Assembly: GCF_018205975.1 (NCBI RefSeq)
Contig: NZ_CP073577.1
Span: 744,001-808,000, forward strand
Direction: 5' to 3'
Origin: Erythrobacter sp. JK5
Lineage (GTDB): Bacteria; Pseudomonadota; Alphaproteobacteria; Sphingomonadales; Sphingomonadaceae
DNA length: 64,000 bases
This document shows positions 28,321 to 37,785 of this stretch, one piece after another. The translations under genes and the position numbers were made by a program. The notes beneath the pieces were generated by a model that worked only from the letters and a program-made list of their open reading frames with translations, was not told where the DNA came from and ran no database searches. Position 1 is the first letter of the stretch. The number at the start of each line of letters is the position of its first letter.

Positions 28321-30018
28321 TCAGACTTCTTCTACTACGTAGAGTCCGGGGGCCGGGTCCATCGGCTTGTGCTTCGCGTTCCCCAGCTTTTCCGGCGCGG
28401 GCTTTTTCGCGCCCGAACGCTTCTGGATCCATTCCATCCAGTACGGCCACCAGCTGCCCTTGACCTCTTCGGTGCCCTGCAGCCACTCGTCGGCAGTCTC
28501 AGGCAGCTTGCCCTTCTTTTTCTGGACGTAATATTTCGCCTTGGGATTGCCCGGCGGGTTGAGGATCGCCTGCATGTGCCCCGACTGGCTGAGCACGTAG
28601 GTAACGTCCTTCGATCCGAACAGCTGCGTCGAACGATAGGTCGCCTTCCACGGCGTGATGTGGTCGGTCACCCCGCCGAGAATGAACAGGTCGGCGGTGA
28701 CCTTGCTCAGATCGACCTTGTGATCAGCCATCTCGATCTCGCCCTTCTTGGTGAAGGCAAGGGTTTCGTACAGCGTCAGGAAATCACCCATCAGGCTGGC
28801 GGACAGGTTGGTCGCATCGGCATTCCAGAAGAGCACGTCGAAGGCCGGCGGGTCCATGCCGAGCAGGTAATTGTTGATGACGTAGTTCCAGATCAGATCG
28901 TTGGGTCGCAGCCACGCGAAGCCGCGTGCCAGATCGTCAGCCTTGATAATGCCCGCTTTCTCCGCGCGCTGGCGGGCGAGCTTCATCCCGTTCTCGCTGA
29001 CCAGCGAGCCGGCTTCGATATCGGTCTGTTTCGGGTGCAGCACGCATACCATCAGCGTGAGCGTGCCGAGAATGTCATTCCCGCTCGCCGCGAGCTTCGA
29101 AGCGAGCACCGAGGCGGTCTGGCCACCCGAACAGCCGGCCGACACGTTGACTTTCTTCGCACCGGTAATGTCTGCCACCGCCTCGAGCGCTTCCTCGCAG
29201 CTGGCGATGTAATCGGCCATGTCCCAATGGCCCTGTTCCTTCGACGGATTTCGCCACGAAATCACGAAGGTCTGCATGCCGTTGTCGACCTGCCACTTTA
29301 TGATCGATTTCTCCGGCGCGAGATCGTTGATGTACATCTTGTTGATCTGCGGCGGGATCGTCAGCTGCGGGATTTCATACACTTCGTCGGTCGTCGGCGC
29401 GTACTGCACCAGCTCGAACATTTCGGTGCGATGGACGACCGACCCTTTCGACGTCGCGATGTTTTCGCCCAGCTTGAACGGGCGCTTGTCGACCTGGCTG
29501 ACCATCCCCTTGTTGTGGACGAGATCGTTGTAGGCGTTCTGCAGCCCCTTGATCAGCGATAGCCCGCCCGAATTGATCAGCTGCTTCTGCGCAACCGGGT
29601 TGCCGGCAAGCGTATTGGTCGGCGCGAGTCCATCGAGAATGATGTTGGCGATGAAATTCGCCCGGTTGCGTTCCAGCTCGTCGAGCTCGAGCTCCTCGAG
29701 CCAGTTCTTCATGCCCTTCTGCACCGCGAGGTAATATTGCGCTCCGGCGCGGAAGAACGGGTTGAATTGCCACGCCGGGTCCTGGAACCGCCGGTCCTTC
29801 GGGTCGGGCGCGAGTTCGCTCTTGCCGGTCATGATCTTCACCATGTCCTCGGTCATCGAGCGGGCATGGCGCATCATGCGGCTGGGGTCTGATGCGGTTT
29901 CGCGCAGCAACAGCGCGACCGCGCTGACGAAATCCTCGCGCGCGACACCGATCAGCGGACCGAGCGCGTTGGTCGATTGCGCCGCCTCGTTTTCGAGTTT
30001 TACCGTGCCTTGTGCCAT
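28321..30018 (-). CDS. phaC: Poly(3-hydroxyalkanoate) synthase
   Basis: A 565-residue PHA synthase. The lipase-like box is SAGCSGGQTASVLAS with the nucleophile Cys296; the catalytic Asp and His lie in LGGVTDHITPWKATYRSTQL and LSQSGHMQAILNPPGN. DPAWQFNPFFRAGAQYYLAV and FVISWRNPSKEQGHWDMADY are family blocks. The enzyme polymerises hydroxyacyl-CoA on granule surfaces. The neighbouring medium-chain PhaZ and the length favour a class II-like enzyme, but class cannot be set by eye alone. ATG 30018 is divergent from the PAS-GGDEF-EAL-PilZ gene. Confidence 0.93.
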   Translation of the reverse strand: MAQGTVKLENEAAQSTNALGPLIGVAREDFVSAVALLLRETASDPSRMMRHARSMTEDMVKIMTGKSELAPDPKDRRFQDPAWQFNPFFRAGAQYYLAVQKGMKNWLEELELDELERNRANFIANIILDGLAPTNTLAGNPVAQKQLINSGGLSLIKGLQNAYNDLVHNKGMVSQVDKRPFKLGENIATSKGSVVHRTEMFELVQYAPTTDEVYEIPQLTIPPQINKMYINDLAPEKSIIKWQVDNGMQTFVISWRNPSKEQGHWDMADYIASCEEALEAVADITGAKKVNVSAGCSGGQTASVLASKLAASGNDILGTLTLMVCVLHPKQTDIEAGSLVSENGMKLARQRAEKAGIIKADDLARGFAWLRPNDLIWNYVINNYLLGMDPPAFDVLFWNADATNLSASLMGDFLTLYETLAFTKKGEIEMADHKVDLSKVTADLFILGGVTDHITPWKATYRSTQLFGSKDVTYVLSQSGHMQAILNPPGNPKAKYYVQKKKGKLPETADEWLQGTEEVKGSWWPYWMEWIQKRSGAKKPAPEKLGNAKHKPMDPAPGLYVVEEV

Positions 30019-30146
30019 GGAATCCCCTTGCAGTCTGCGCGCGCGACCGGCGGCGCGCTTTCCACATGCCTCGCGATCTGCGGATTATCAAGGTTTCAGG
30101 CGGGCATGCCTCCCCGTAACGGAGGTCCGCGTTCACACTTTCTTGA

Positions 30147-30172
30147 GCCTGCGGATTAACCGTTCCGCAGGC
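30147..30172 (+). promoter_or_regulatory. Inverted repeat in the phaC/GGDEF intergenic region
   Basis: GCCTGCGG (30147-30154) and CCGCAGGC (30165-30172) form an 8-bp perfect inverted repeat with a 10-base spacer, 24 bases before the ATG of the cyclic-di-GMP gene. It might be an operator or a structure in the 5' leader. No recogniser can be named. Confidence 0.4.
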
Positions 30173-30195
30173 CCGTTCCCGCCATAGTCTCGACA

Positions 30196-32928
30196 ATGAA
30201 CGGCCGTTCCCTTCGAAATCCCGTGCAGGCAAGCCCGAGAACGGCCGAAGCCGCGCCCGCCAGCGCGCGCGCCGGCATCCGTCGGAACAGGCAGGCAGAC
30301 GAGTCCGCAGGGGATCAGCGCAGCGAGGACGATCGCCGTGCGCCGGATCGCGTCGAAGCGGGACACGCAGTCCCGCTACCGTCCGATAATGGCGGGCTCC
30401 GTGCCGAGCACGAATTCTTCCTTCCGCGCGAAACCCGCCCGTTGGCGCTGTTCCTGCTGATCGCCTACACGCTGGCGGCCCTCGTCACCTTCTCGGTCCC
30501 GCTCGGCTTCGCGTTGGTCGCGGGCGCGGTGTCGGTCGCCGTGTGTGCTTCCGGCGCGCATTTCGCCCGGTTTGAGCGGCGCGCGGGCACATCGAATACG
30601 CTCCGTTACGCGCTGGTTGGCGCTGGCATCGTCCTGCCGATGGCCTGCGCCGGGTACACGCTGGCGAGCTGGGTCGAGATCGGCCTCGCTTGGCAATGGG
30701 CGATCGCCACAGTGGTGTGCGTCAATGCCGCCTGCGCGGCGCTGTTCGCCCGGCGGATCGCGACGCTGTTTACCGCGAAGATCGCGATCTGGACCGCGTT
30801 TGCGCTGGTCAATCCCGGTCCGCTGATGGCGACCGCGTTGATCGGAACGGTGCTGACGCTGGCGCTGGTCGGGCGCTACGAATGGAAACGTGCGATCAAG
30901 AAACGCCAGGCGCGCGATGCACGCGAACGCGTCGCGGCGCGGGCCGAAGACATCCTCCGCAGTTTCGAGGAAACCGGTCAGGGCTGGTTCTGGGAGACCG
31001 ATCGCCGCGGGCAGATCAGCTACATCTCGCCGTCCGCAGCCCGGGTGCTGGGCAAGACGGTCGATCAATTGCTCGGGTGCCCGCTCACCGAGCTGGCCGA
31101 TCCCGAGCAAGGCCCGGTCGATGCCGAGCGCACGCTCGCATTTCACCTGTCCGCACGTTCGGCATTCCACGATCTCGAGCTGCGCGCGGCCGTTGCCGAC
31201 GAAGAGCGCTGGTGGGCGCTGACCGGGCGACCGGTCTACGATTCGTTCAAGAATTTCTGCGGCTTTCGCGGCCACGGTACCGATCTCACCGAAAAACGCC
31301 GCAGCGAGCAACAGGTCTCGCGTTTGGCGCATTACGATTCGCTGACGGGTCTCGCCAACCGGGTGCAGATGAACCAGGCGCTCGAACAGATCCTCGCCGC
31401 CCCGCGCGAGCGCGAACGGGCCTGTTCGGTGCTGCTGCTCGATCTCGACCGGTTCAAGCACGTGAACGACACTCTCGGCCATCCGGCGGGCGATGCGTTG
31501 CTTCAACAGGTGGCGCAGCGCCTCGAACGCACGGTCGATGGCAAGGGGCGCTGCGGGCGTCTGGGAGGCGATGAATTCAAGGTGATCGTTCCGGGCGATA
31601 TCGATCAGGAACAGCTTGGCCATCTGGCCGACGAGATCATCGCCGCCCTGTCGCAGCCCTATTCGATCGGCGGGCAGAGCGTCGTGATCGGTGCCTCGCT
31701 GGGGATCGCGATCGCCCCGCACCACGGTTCGAACACCGACGACCTGATCCGCAACGTGGACCTCGCGCTCTACGCGGCGAAGGATGCGGGGAGGGGGTGC
31801 CACCGGTTCTACGCCAAGGACCTGCATTCGGCCGCCGAAGAGCGCGCCGAGCTCGAGCAGGATCTGCGCGATGCGATCGTGCGCGGCGAACTCGAATTGT
31901 TCTACCAGCCGGTGGTCTACGCCGCGAGCGAGAAGATCGTCGGATTCGAAGCGCTGATGCGTTGGCAGCATCCCAAGCGCGGATGGATTTCACCCGCCAA
32001 GTTCATCCCGATTGCCGAAGACGCCGGTTTGATCGACCAGCTCGGTCAGTGGGCCCTGCGCACCGCTTGCAGCGATTTGGCCACCTGGCCGGACTCGATC
32101 CGCTGCGCCGTGAACGTTTCGCCGCTGCAGTTTTCCAACCCCGAATTGCCGACCGTCGTCGCCAACGCCCTGGCGCACAGCGGGGTCGATCCCGCCCGGC
32201 TCGAACTGGAAATCACCGAGAGCGTGTTCCTCAACGATTGCAAGGGCACCGACGCCATGTTCAAGGCGTTGAAGCGTGTCGGCGTGCGGCTCGCGCTCGA
32301 CGATTTCGGTACCGGCTACTCCTCGCTCGGATATCTGAAGAAAGCGCCGTTCGACAAGATCAAGATCGACCAGAGTTTTGTGCGCGGCGCAACCGAACAC
32401 GGCAGCCGCAACGGCGCGATCATCACCTCCATCACCACCCTCGCCGATGCGCTCAACATGGATACGACCGCCGAAGGGGTCGAAACGCTGGACGAGCTCG
32501 AGCTGGTGCGGATGCTCGGCTGCAGTCATGTCCAGGGCTATATCTATTTCAAGCCGATGTGCTCGACCGACGCGCGCGCTGTCGTCGCCGGCGACCTCGC
32601 AGCCGAGGCTAGCGGTCCGAAGGCTGCCCGGTCGCCGCGCCAGGGCGTGTTGCGGCGAGTTTACCTTACCCAATCCGGCCATCGCGCCACCGCGACCGTC
32701 CGCAACATATCCGATTGCGGGGCAATGATCGAAGGCGTCTGGAACATGGCAGAAGGCAGCACCGTGCTGATCGAATTTACCCCCGATCAATGCTTTAGCG
32801 CGACGGTTCGATGGTCGCGCGAAAACCGTGTCGGTGTGGAATTCGCAAGTCCGCTAGGCCGCCGGCTGGACGGATCGTTCACCGTGTTGCCCGGGAGTGG
32901 AGACAGAGTTGCTCGCGCCCGTCGATGA
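30196..32928 (+). CDS. Membrane PAS-GGDEF-EAL-PilZ cyclic-di-GMP protein
   Basis: A 910-residue multidomain protein. Residues 1-75 are basic and low-complexity and may be partly untranslated, though I see no later start. Hydrophobic helices fill about 85-225, then a PAS domain (about 255-370), a GGDEF domain with an intact GGDEF at 457-461, an EAL domain with intact EAL at 585-587, DDFGTGYSSLGYL and AEGVET, and a C-terminal PilZ-like domain. Diguanylate cyclase and c-di-GMP phosphodiesterase motifs are both intact; which activity dominates cannot be predicted. It is membrane-bound and probably sensory. A related paralogue follows directly. Confidence 0.92.
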   Translation: MNGRSLRNPVQASPRTAEAAPASARAGIRRNRQADESAGDQRSEDDRRAPDRVEAGHAVPLPSDNGGLRAEHEFFLPRETRPLALFLLIAYTLAALVTFSVPLGFALVAGAVSVAVCASGAHFARFERRAGTSNTLRYALVGAGIVLPMACAGYTLASWVEIGLAWQWAIATVVCVNAACAALFARRIATLFTAKIAIWTAFALVNPGPLMATALIGTVLTLALVGRYEWKRAIKKRQARDARERVAARAEDILRSFEETGQGWFWETDRRGQISYISPSAARVLGKTVDQLLGCPLTELADPEQGPVDAERTLAFHLSARSAFHDLELRAAVADEERWWALTGRPVYDSFKNFCGFRGHGTDLTEKRRSEQQVSRLAHYDSLTGLANRVQMNQALEQILAAPRERERACSVLLLDLDRFKHVNDTLGHPAGDALLQQVAQRLERTVDGKGRCGRLGGDEFKVIVPGDIDQEQLGHLADEIIAALSQPYSIGGQSVVIGASLGIAIAPHHGSNTDDLIRNVDLALYAAKDAGRGCHRFYAKDLHSAAEERAELEQDLRDAIVRGELELFYQPVVYAASEKIVGFEALMRWQHPKRGWISPAKFIPIAEDAGLIDQLGQWALRTACSDLATWPDSIRCAVNVSPLQFSNPELPTVVANALAHSGVDPARLELEITESVFLNDCKGTDAMFKALKRVGVRLALDDFGTGYSSLGYLKKAPFDKIKIDQSFVRGATEHGSRNGAIITSITTLADALNMDTTAEGVETLDELELVRMLGCSHVQGYIYFKPMCSTDARAVVAGDLAAEASGPKAARSPRQGVLRRVYLTQSGHRATATVRNISDCGAMIEGVWNMAEGSTVLIEFTPDQCFSATVRWSRENRVGVEFASPLGRRLDGSFTVLPGSGDRVARARR

Positions 32929-33065
32929 ACGCGCAACGTCCGACAGCTTAACGAAGATTAAGCACCGTCATTAGCCAAAAAATAACCAACCGGGTTTACC
33001 GCTGGTTGAGACCGGCAATGATGTCGGGATGTAGTCGATCACCCGATTGCGGAGGATAGCCACAG

Positions 33066-35258
33066 GTGCCCCTCAAGGGTTTCTTGTCATCGAAAGGCGC
33101 GAACGCACTGCGCAGGGCGCGCGGGGGCGATGCCGCTTCGGCGCTCAGCGATGGCGAAAAGCTGGCCATGCTCGACCAGCTCGAACAGTCCGGTCTCGGA
33201 TGGTTCTGGGCCAGCGATCCCGACGGTAAACTCACCTATCTCAGCGCTGCAATCGCGGAACGGCTCGAACTGCCGCTCGGCGATCTGCTCGGCCAGCCGC
33301 TGGCGACGACCTTCGCCCCGATCGAGGGCGAGGGCCGCACCAAGTCGCTGTCGCTGATGCTCGGCGCGCACAAGGCGTTCTCGGGCTTCGCGGTGCGCGC
33401 AGCCAAACGTCCGGACGGGGCCGTGCTGCGACTGGCGGGCCAACCGGCGTTCGACGGCAAGAAGTTCACCGGGTTTCGCGGCACCGGCACCGACATTACC
33501 GATCAGTATCACCGTGAGGTCGAAACCGCGCGGCTCGCAAAGTACGATTCTCTCACCGGGCTCGCCAACCGGCACCGCATGTCGCAGATAATCGATTCGA
33601 CGCTGACTGCCTTCAGGCAGGCGAAGCGCAATTGCGCGGTGATGATGCTCGATCTCGACAAGTTCAAGCATGTCAACGACACGCTCGGCCACGCGGCGGG
33701 CGACGAATTGCTCAAGCAGGTCTCGGATCGATTGCGCCGCGCGATCGAGGTCGATTGCGAAATCGGCCGGTTGGGCGGCGACGAATTCCAGGTGATGCTG
33801 CCTGACCTCGACGATCGCGGCGAGCTGGGCGAAATCGCGATGAAGATCATCACGATGCTCAAGCAGCCCTATTCGCTCGAGGAGGGACGGTGTGTGATCG
33901 GCGCGTCGATCGGCATCGCGATTGCCCCGCATGACGGGGTGACGCGCGAGGAGGTCGTCCGCTCTGCAGATCTGGCGCTGTACGCCGCCAAGAACGGCGG
34001 TCGCGGGCAATTCCGCTTCTTCTCGGGCGAACTCGAAAACGAAGCCTTGTTCCGCCGCCGGCTCGAAGAAGGCCTCGACGAGGCGGTCCGAGAGAATCAG
34101 CTGTTCCTCAAATATCAGCCGATCGTCGACGCCAGCTCCAAGGGAGTGCGCACGCTCGAGGCGCATATCTGCTGGATGCATGAACAGCGCGGCGAGATCG
34201 ACGAGATCGAGTTTGCGTCGATCCTCGACGGGTCGAGCCAGATTGTCGAGGTGGGCAAATGGGCGATTGCAGAAGCCTGTCGCCACGCCGCTGAATGGCC
34301 CGAAAGCGTGCGGGTCGCGGTCAACGTCCCGGTGCCGCTGTTCGGCTCCGACGGCTTCGTTGACGACATCGCCAGCGCGCTCAGCGCGGCCGACATGGCC
34401 GCCGGGAGGCTCGAGCTCGAAATCAGCGAAGCGGTGTTCTTCGGCGACACCGAAGCGGTCGATCGTACGCTTGCCCAATTGTTCAAGCTGGGCGTGCGGC
34501 TGACGCTCGACGAATTTGGCAGCGGCTACTCCTCGCTCGCCTATCTGCGCCGCGCGCCGTTCGATACGATCAAGATCGATCGGCAACTGGTCGAGGAGGC
34601 TGAGCACCACGACAAGGGCGAGCTCGGTCTGATCAAGGCCATCGTCGCGTTAGCCGATGCGCTCGACATGGATACGATCGCCAACGGTATCGAGAGCATG
34701 GACTTGCTGGCGGCGCTCGAAGAGTGCGGTGTGCGCCGTATGCAGGGACCGATGTTTGCCGAGCCCATGGTGCGCGAGACGGTCGAGACCGAGCTGATCG
34801 GCGATGCGTGGAAGATCGAACCGAGCGGCGATCGCACCAAGCGCGCGCGCCGCCGCACCGTGTTTCGCAAGATCCAGGTGATCCACGACGATCACTCTTA
34901 TGAGGTGACGTTGCGCAATCTCTCGAAATCCGGGGCGCTTATCGAAGGGCTGATCGATGTGCCGAAGGGTACGCAATTCGTGGTCGATCTGGGTGGCGGG
35001 CAGCTCGCTGTGGCGACCGTGATCCGGTCGAGCGGCGACACGCAGGGTCTCGAGTTCGAACAGCCGCTGGTAGAGGATGGTTCGGGCGGATTGTGCACCC
35101 GCAACCGCGTATCGCCTTATGCGCTCGCATCGGCGGGCGCGCCGCTCGCGGCGCTGTCGCAGGGAAGCTACAAGGGCATGCAGGGCGGGTTGCTGGGCCA
35201 GTCGGGCAGCGTCCCGCAATTCGGCTATGCGCGACCATCGCGCAGCGAAGCGGCCTGA
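33066..35258 (+). CDS. PAS-GGDEF-degenerate EAL-PilZ cyclic-di-GMP protein
   Basis: A 730-residue paralogue of the preceding gene without the membrane part. It starts at GTG 33066, preceded by GGAGGATAG. A PAS domain (about 35-150) leads to a GGDEF domain with an intact GGDEF at 237-241. The EAL domain is degraded: EAL reads EAH at 365-367, the metal-binding DDFG reads DEFG and EGVE reads NGIE, so phosphodiesterase activity should be lost. A PilZ-like domain follows (about 595-670), then a Gly/Ser-rich tail. The protein probably makes or senses c-di-GMP; the EAL part may only bind it. Cytoplasmic. Confidence 0.92.
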   Translation: MPLKGFLSSKGANALRRARGGDAASALSDGEKLAMLDQLEQSGLGWFWASDPDGKLTYLSAAIAERLELPLGDLLGQPLATTFAPIEGEGRTKSLSLMLGAHKAFSGFAVRAAKRPDGAVLRLAGQPAFDGKKFTGFRGTGTDITDQYHREVETARLAKYDSLTGLANRHRMSQIIDSTLTAFRQAKRNCAVMMLDLDKFKHVNDTLGHAAGDELLKQVSDRLRRAIEVDCEIGRLGGDEFQVMLPDLDDRGELGEIAMKIITMLKQPYSLEEGRCVIGASIGIAIAPHDGVTREEVVRSADLALYAAKNGGRGQFRFFSGELENEALFRRRLEEGLDEAVRENQLFLKYQPIVDASSKGVRTLEAHICWMHEQRGEIDEIEFASILDGSSQIVEVGKWAIAEACRHAAEWPESVRVAVNVPVPLFGSDGFVDDIASALSAADMAAGRLELEISEAVFFGDTEAVDRTLAQLFKLGVRLTLDEFGSGYSSLAYLRRAPFDTIKIDRQLVEEAEHHDKGELGLIKAIVALADALDMDTIANGIESMDLLAALEECGVRRMQGPMFAEPMVRETVETELIGDAWKIEPSGDRTKRARRRTVFRKIQVIHDDHSYEVTLRNLSKSGALIEGLIDVPKGTQFVVDLGGGQLAVATVIRSSGDTQGLEFEQPLVEDGSGGLCTRNRVSPYALASAGAPLAALSQGSYKGMQGGLLGQSGSVPQFGYARPSRSEAA

Positions 35259-35351
35259 TTTTCGCTTTCCTACACGAAGCCCGGACGTTATCCGACTGTT
35301 GCGATTTTCGCGAATGACATTGCGGGCAAGCGTCGCTAAGTCGCGGCGCAA

Positions 35352-37169
<1,818 letters not shown>

Positions 37170-37229
37170 CCTCATTCTGAGGATGCGGGAGCGCCCGCAG
37201 GGCGGCCTGTCCCCGCGAAAGCGGGGAGG

Positions 37230-37286
37230 AATGTGTCGATCCCGCAGGAGGCGTTTATTGCGGCGCTGCGGATGGGTGAGGAATAA
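37230..37286 (+). pseudogene. Relic copy 2 of the lepA 3' end
   Basis: Nineteen codons that encode [18 protein letters not shown] and a stop, the same residues as the true lepA tail at 37113-37169, but with different synonymous codons in most positions. The codon choice (CCG, GCG, CTG, CGG) matches the host style, so this may be the original end of lepA. Just upstream, ATGCGGGAG at 37183 lines up with the Met-Arg-Glu codons of the true gene. Confidence 0.8.
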
Positions 37287-37343
37287 GGCCTCCCCGGGAC
37301 GGGGAGGGGGACCACCCGCAGGGTGGTGGAGGGGCACGCTCCG

Positions 37344-37364
37344 CTAGCTCCGCGCTAGTTTTTT
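37344..37364 (+). terminator. Possible terminator after lepA tail relic
   Basis: CTAGC (37344-37348) pairs with GCTAG (37354-37358) over the loop TCCGC and is followed by six T. The stem is short, so the signal is weak, but the T run fits an intrinsic terminator. It may be the old lepA terminator, now displaced about 175 bases from the functional stop. Confidence 0.45.
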
Positions 37365-37367
37365 CTC

Positions 37368-37400
37368 ACACGAAGACACGAAGACACGAAGGACGCGAAG
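37368..37400. repeat. Tandem 8-base repeats
   Basis: Three exact copies of ACACGAAG (37368-37391) are followed by the degenerate GACGCGAAG. Such CGAAGACAC runs are common in bacterial intergenic DNA and can vary in copy number. They sit between relic copies 2 and 3 of the lepA tail. Confidence 0.7.
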
Positions 37401-37446
37401 ATGCGGGAGCGCCCGGAGGGCGGCCTGCCCTGGCGTAGGCCGAGGG

Positions 37447-37503
37447 AATGTGAGCATTCCGCAGGAGGCCTTTGTTGCTGCGCTGTGAATGGGTAAGGAG
37501 TAG
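37447..37503 (+). pseudogene. Relic copy 3 of the lepA 3' end
   Basis: A third, more decayed copy of the lepA tail: it reads [13 protein letters not shown], then TGA where the true gene has an Arg codon, then MGKE and TAG. Its upstream 27-base motif (from 37401) matches that of copy 2 except for one base. It marks the left edge of the lower-GC insert that begins at 37504. Confidence 0.78.
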
Positions 37504-37541
37504 TCAACAACTGAACTTTGTCAGTAAGTGAAATCTCTGCG

Positions 37542-37763
37542 TCAGTCGTCATATCTGAAAATGACGTTTCCGCCTCCAAGGCGACCGATTTCCTTCAAAG
37601 TGTCTGGAAGCCATTTCGGATTTCTAAATATCAGCGTTGCTCCGCTTCCTCCAGCCATGCGCGCAATTTCCTTCGCTGAGTCGGGCAATATCCTCGTGGC
37701 CTCGATATCGAGGCCACCTCCAAGTCTCACTATCTCTTTCATAGTATCAGGTAGAAGAACCAT
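37542..37763 (-). CDS. Small LPDTxKEIxR-repeat protein
   Basis: A 73-residue protein starting at ATG 37763, 22 bases after the OLD-nuclease stop, with AAAGGA further upstream. It is built from three units of about 22-26 residues that each begin (I/L)LPD(T/S)xKEIxR(L/M)xGG: LLPDTMKEIVRLGGG, ILPDSAKEIARMAGG and WLPDTLKEIGRLGGG. After each comes a short hydrophobic strand (LDIEA, ATLIF, NVIF), so a repeated helix-strand solenoid is plausible. I know no function. Position right after the nuclease gene on the same strand suggests a partner or regulator (inference). Base composition is AT-richer than the surrounding genome. Confidence 0.72.
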   Translation of the reverse strand: MVLLPDTMKEIVRLGGGLDIEATRILPDSAKEIARMAGGSGATLIFRNPKWLPDTLKEIGRLGGGNVIFRYDD

Positions 37764-37785
37764 CTCTGATCATTCCTTTCGATGA

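Larger units (their letters stand above)
37170..37541. other. Intergenic region holding lepA tail relics and repeats
   Basis: This 372-base stretch has no complete gene. It contains two relic copies of the lepA tail, two copies of a 27-base GC-rich motif beginning ATGCGGGAGCGCCCG (37183 and 37401), a short hairpin (about 37210-37226), a long palindromic cluster rich in GGGGAGG and CCACCC (37288-37335), a weak terminator, and tandem 8-base repeats (37368-37400). From 37504 the base composition drops to AT-richer DNA, the start of the OLD-nuclease insert. Confidence 0.75.
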
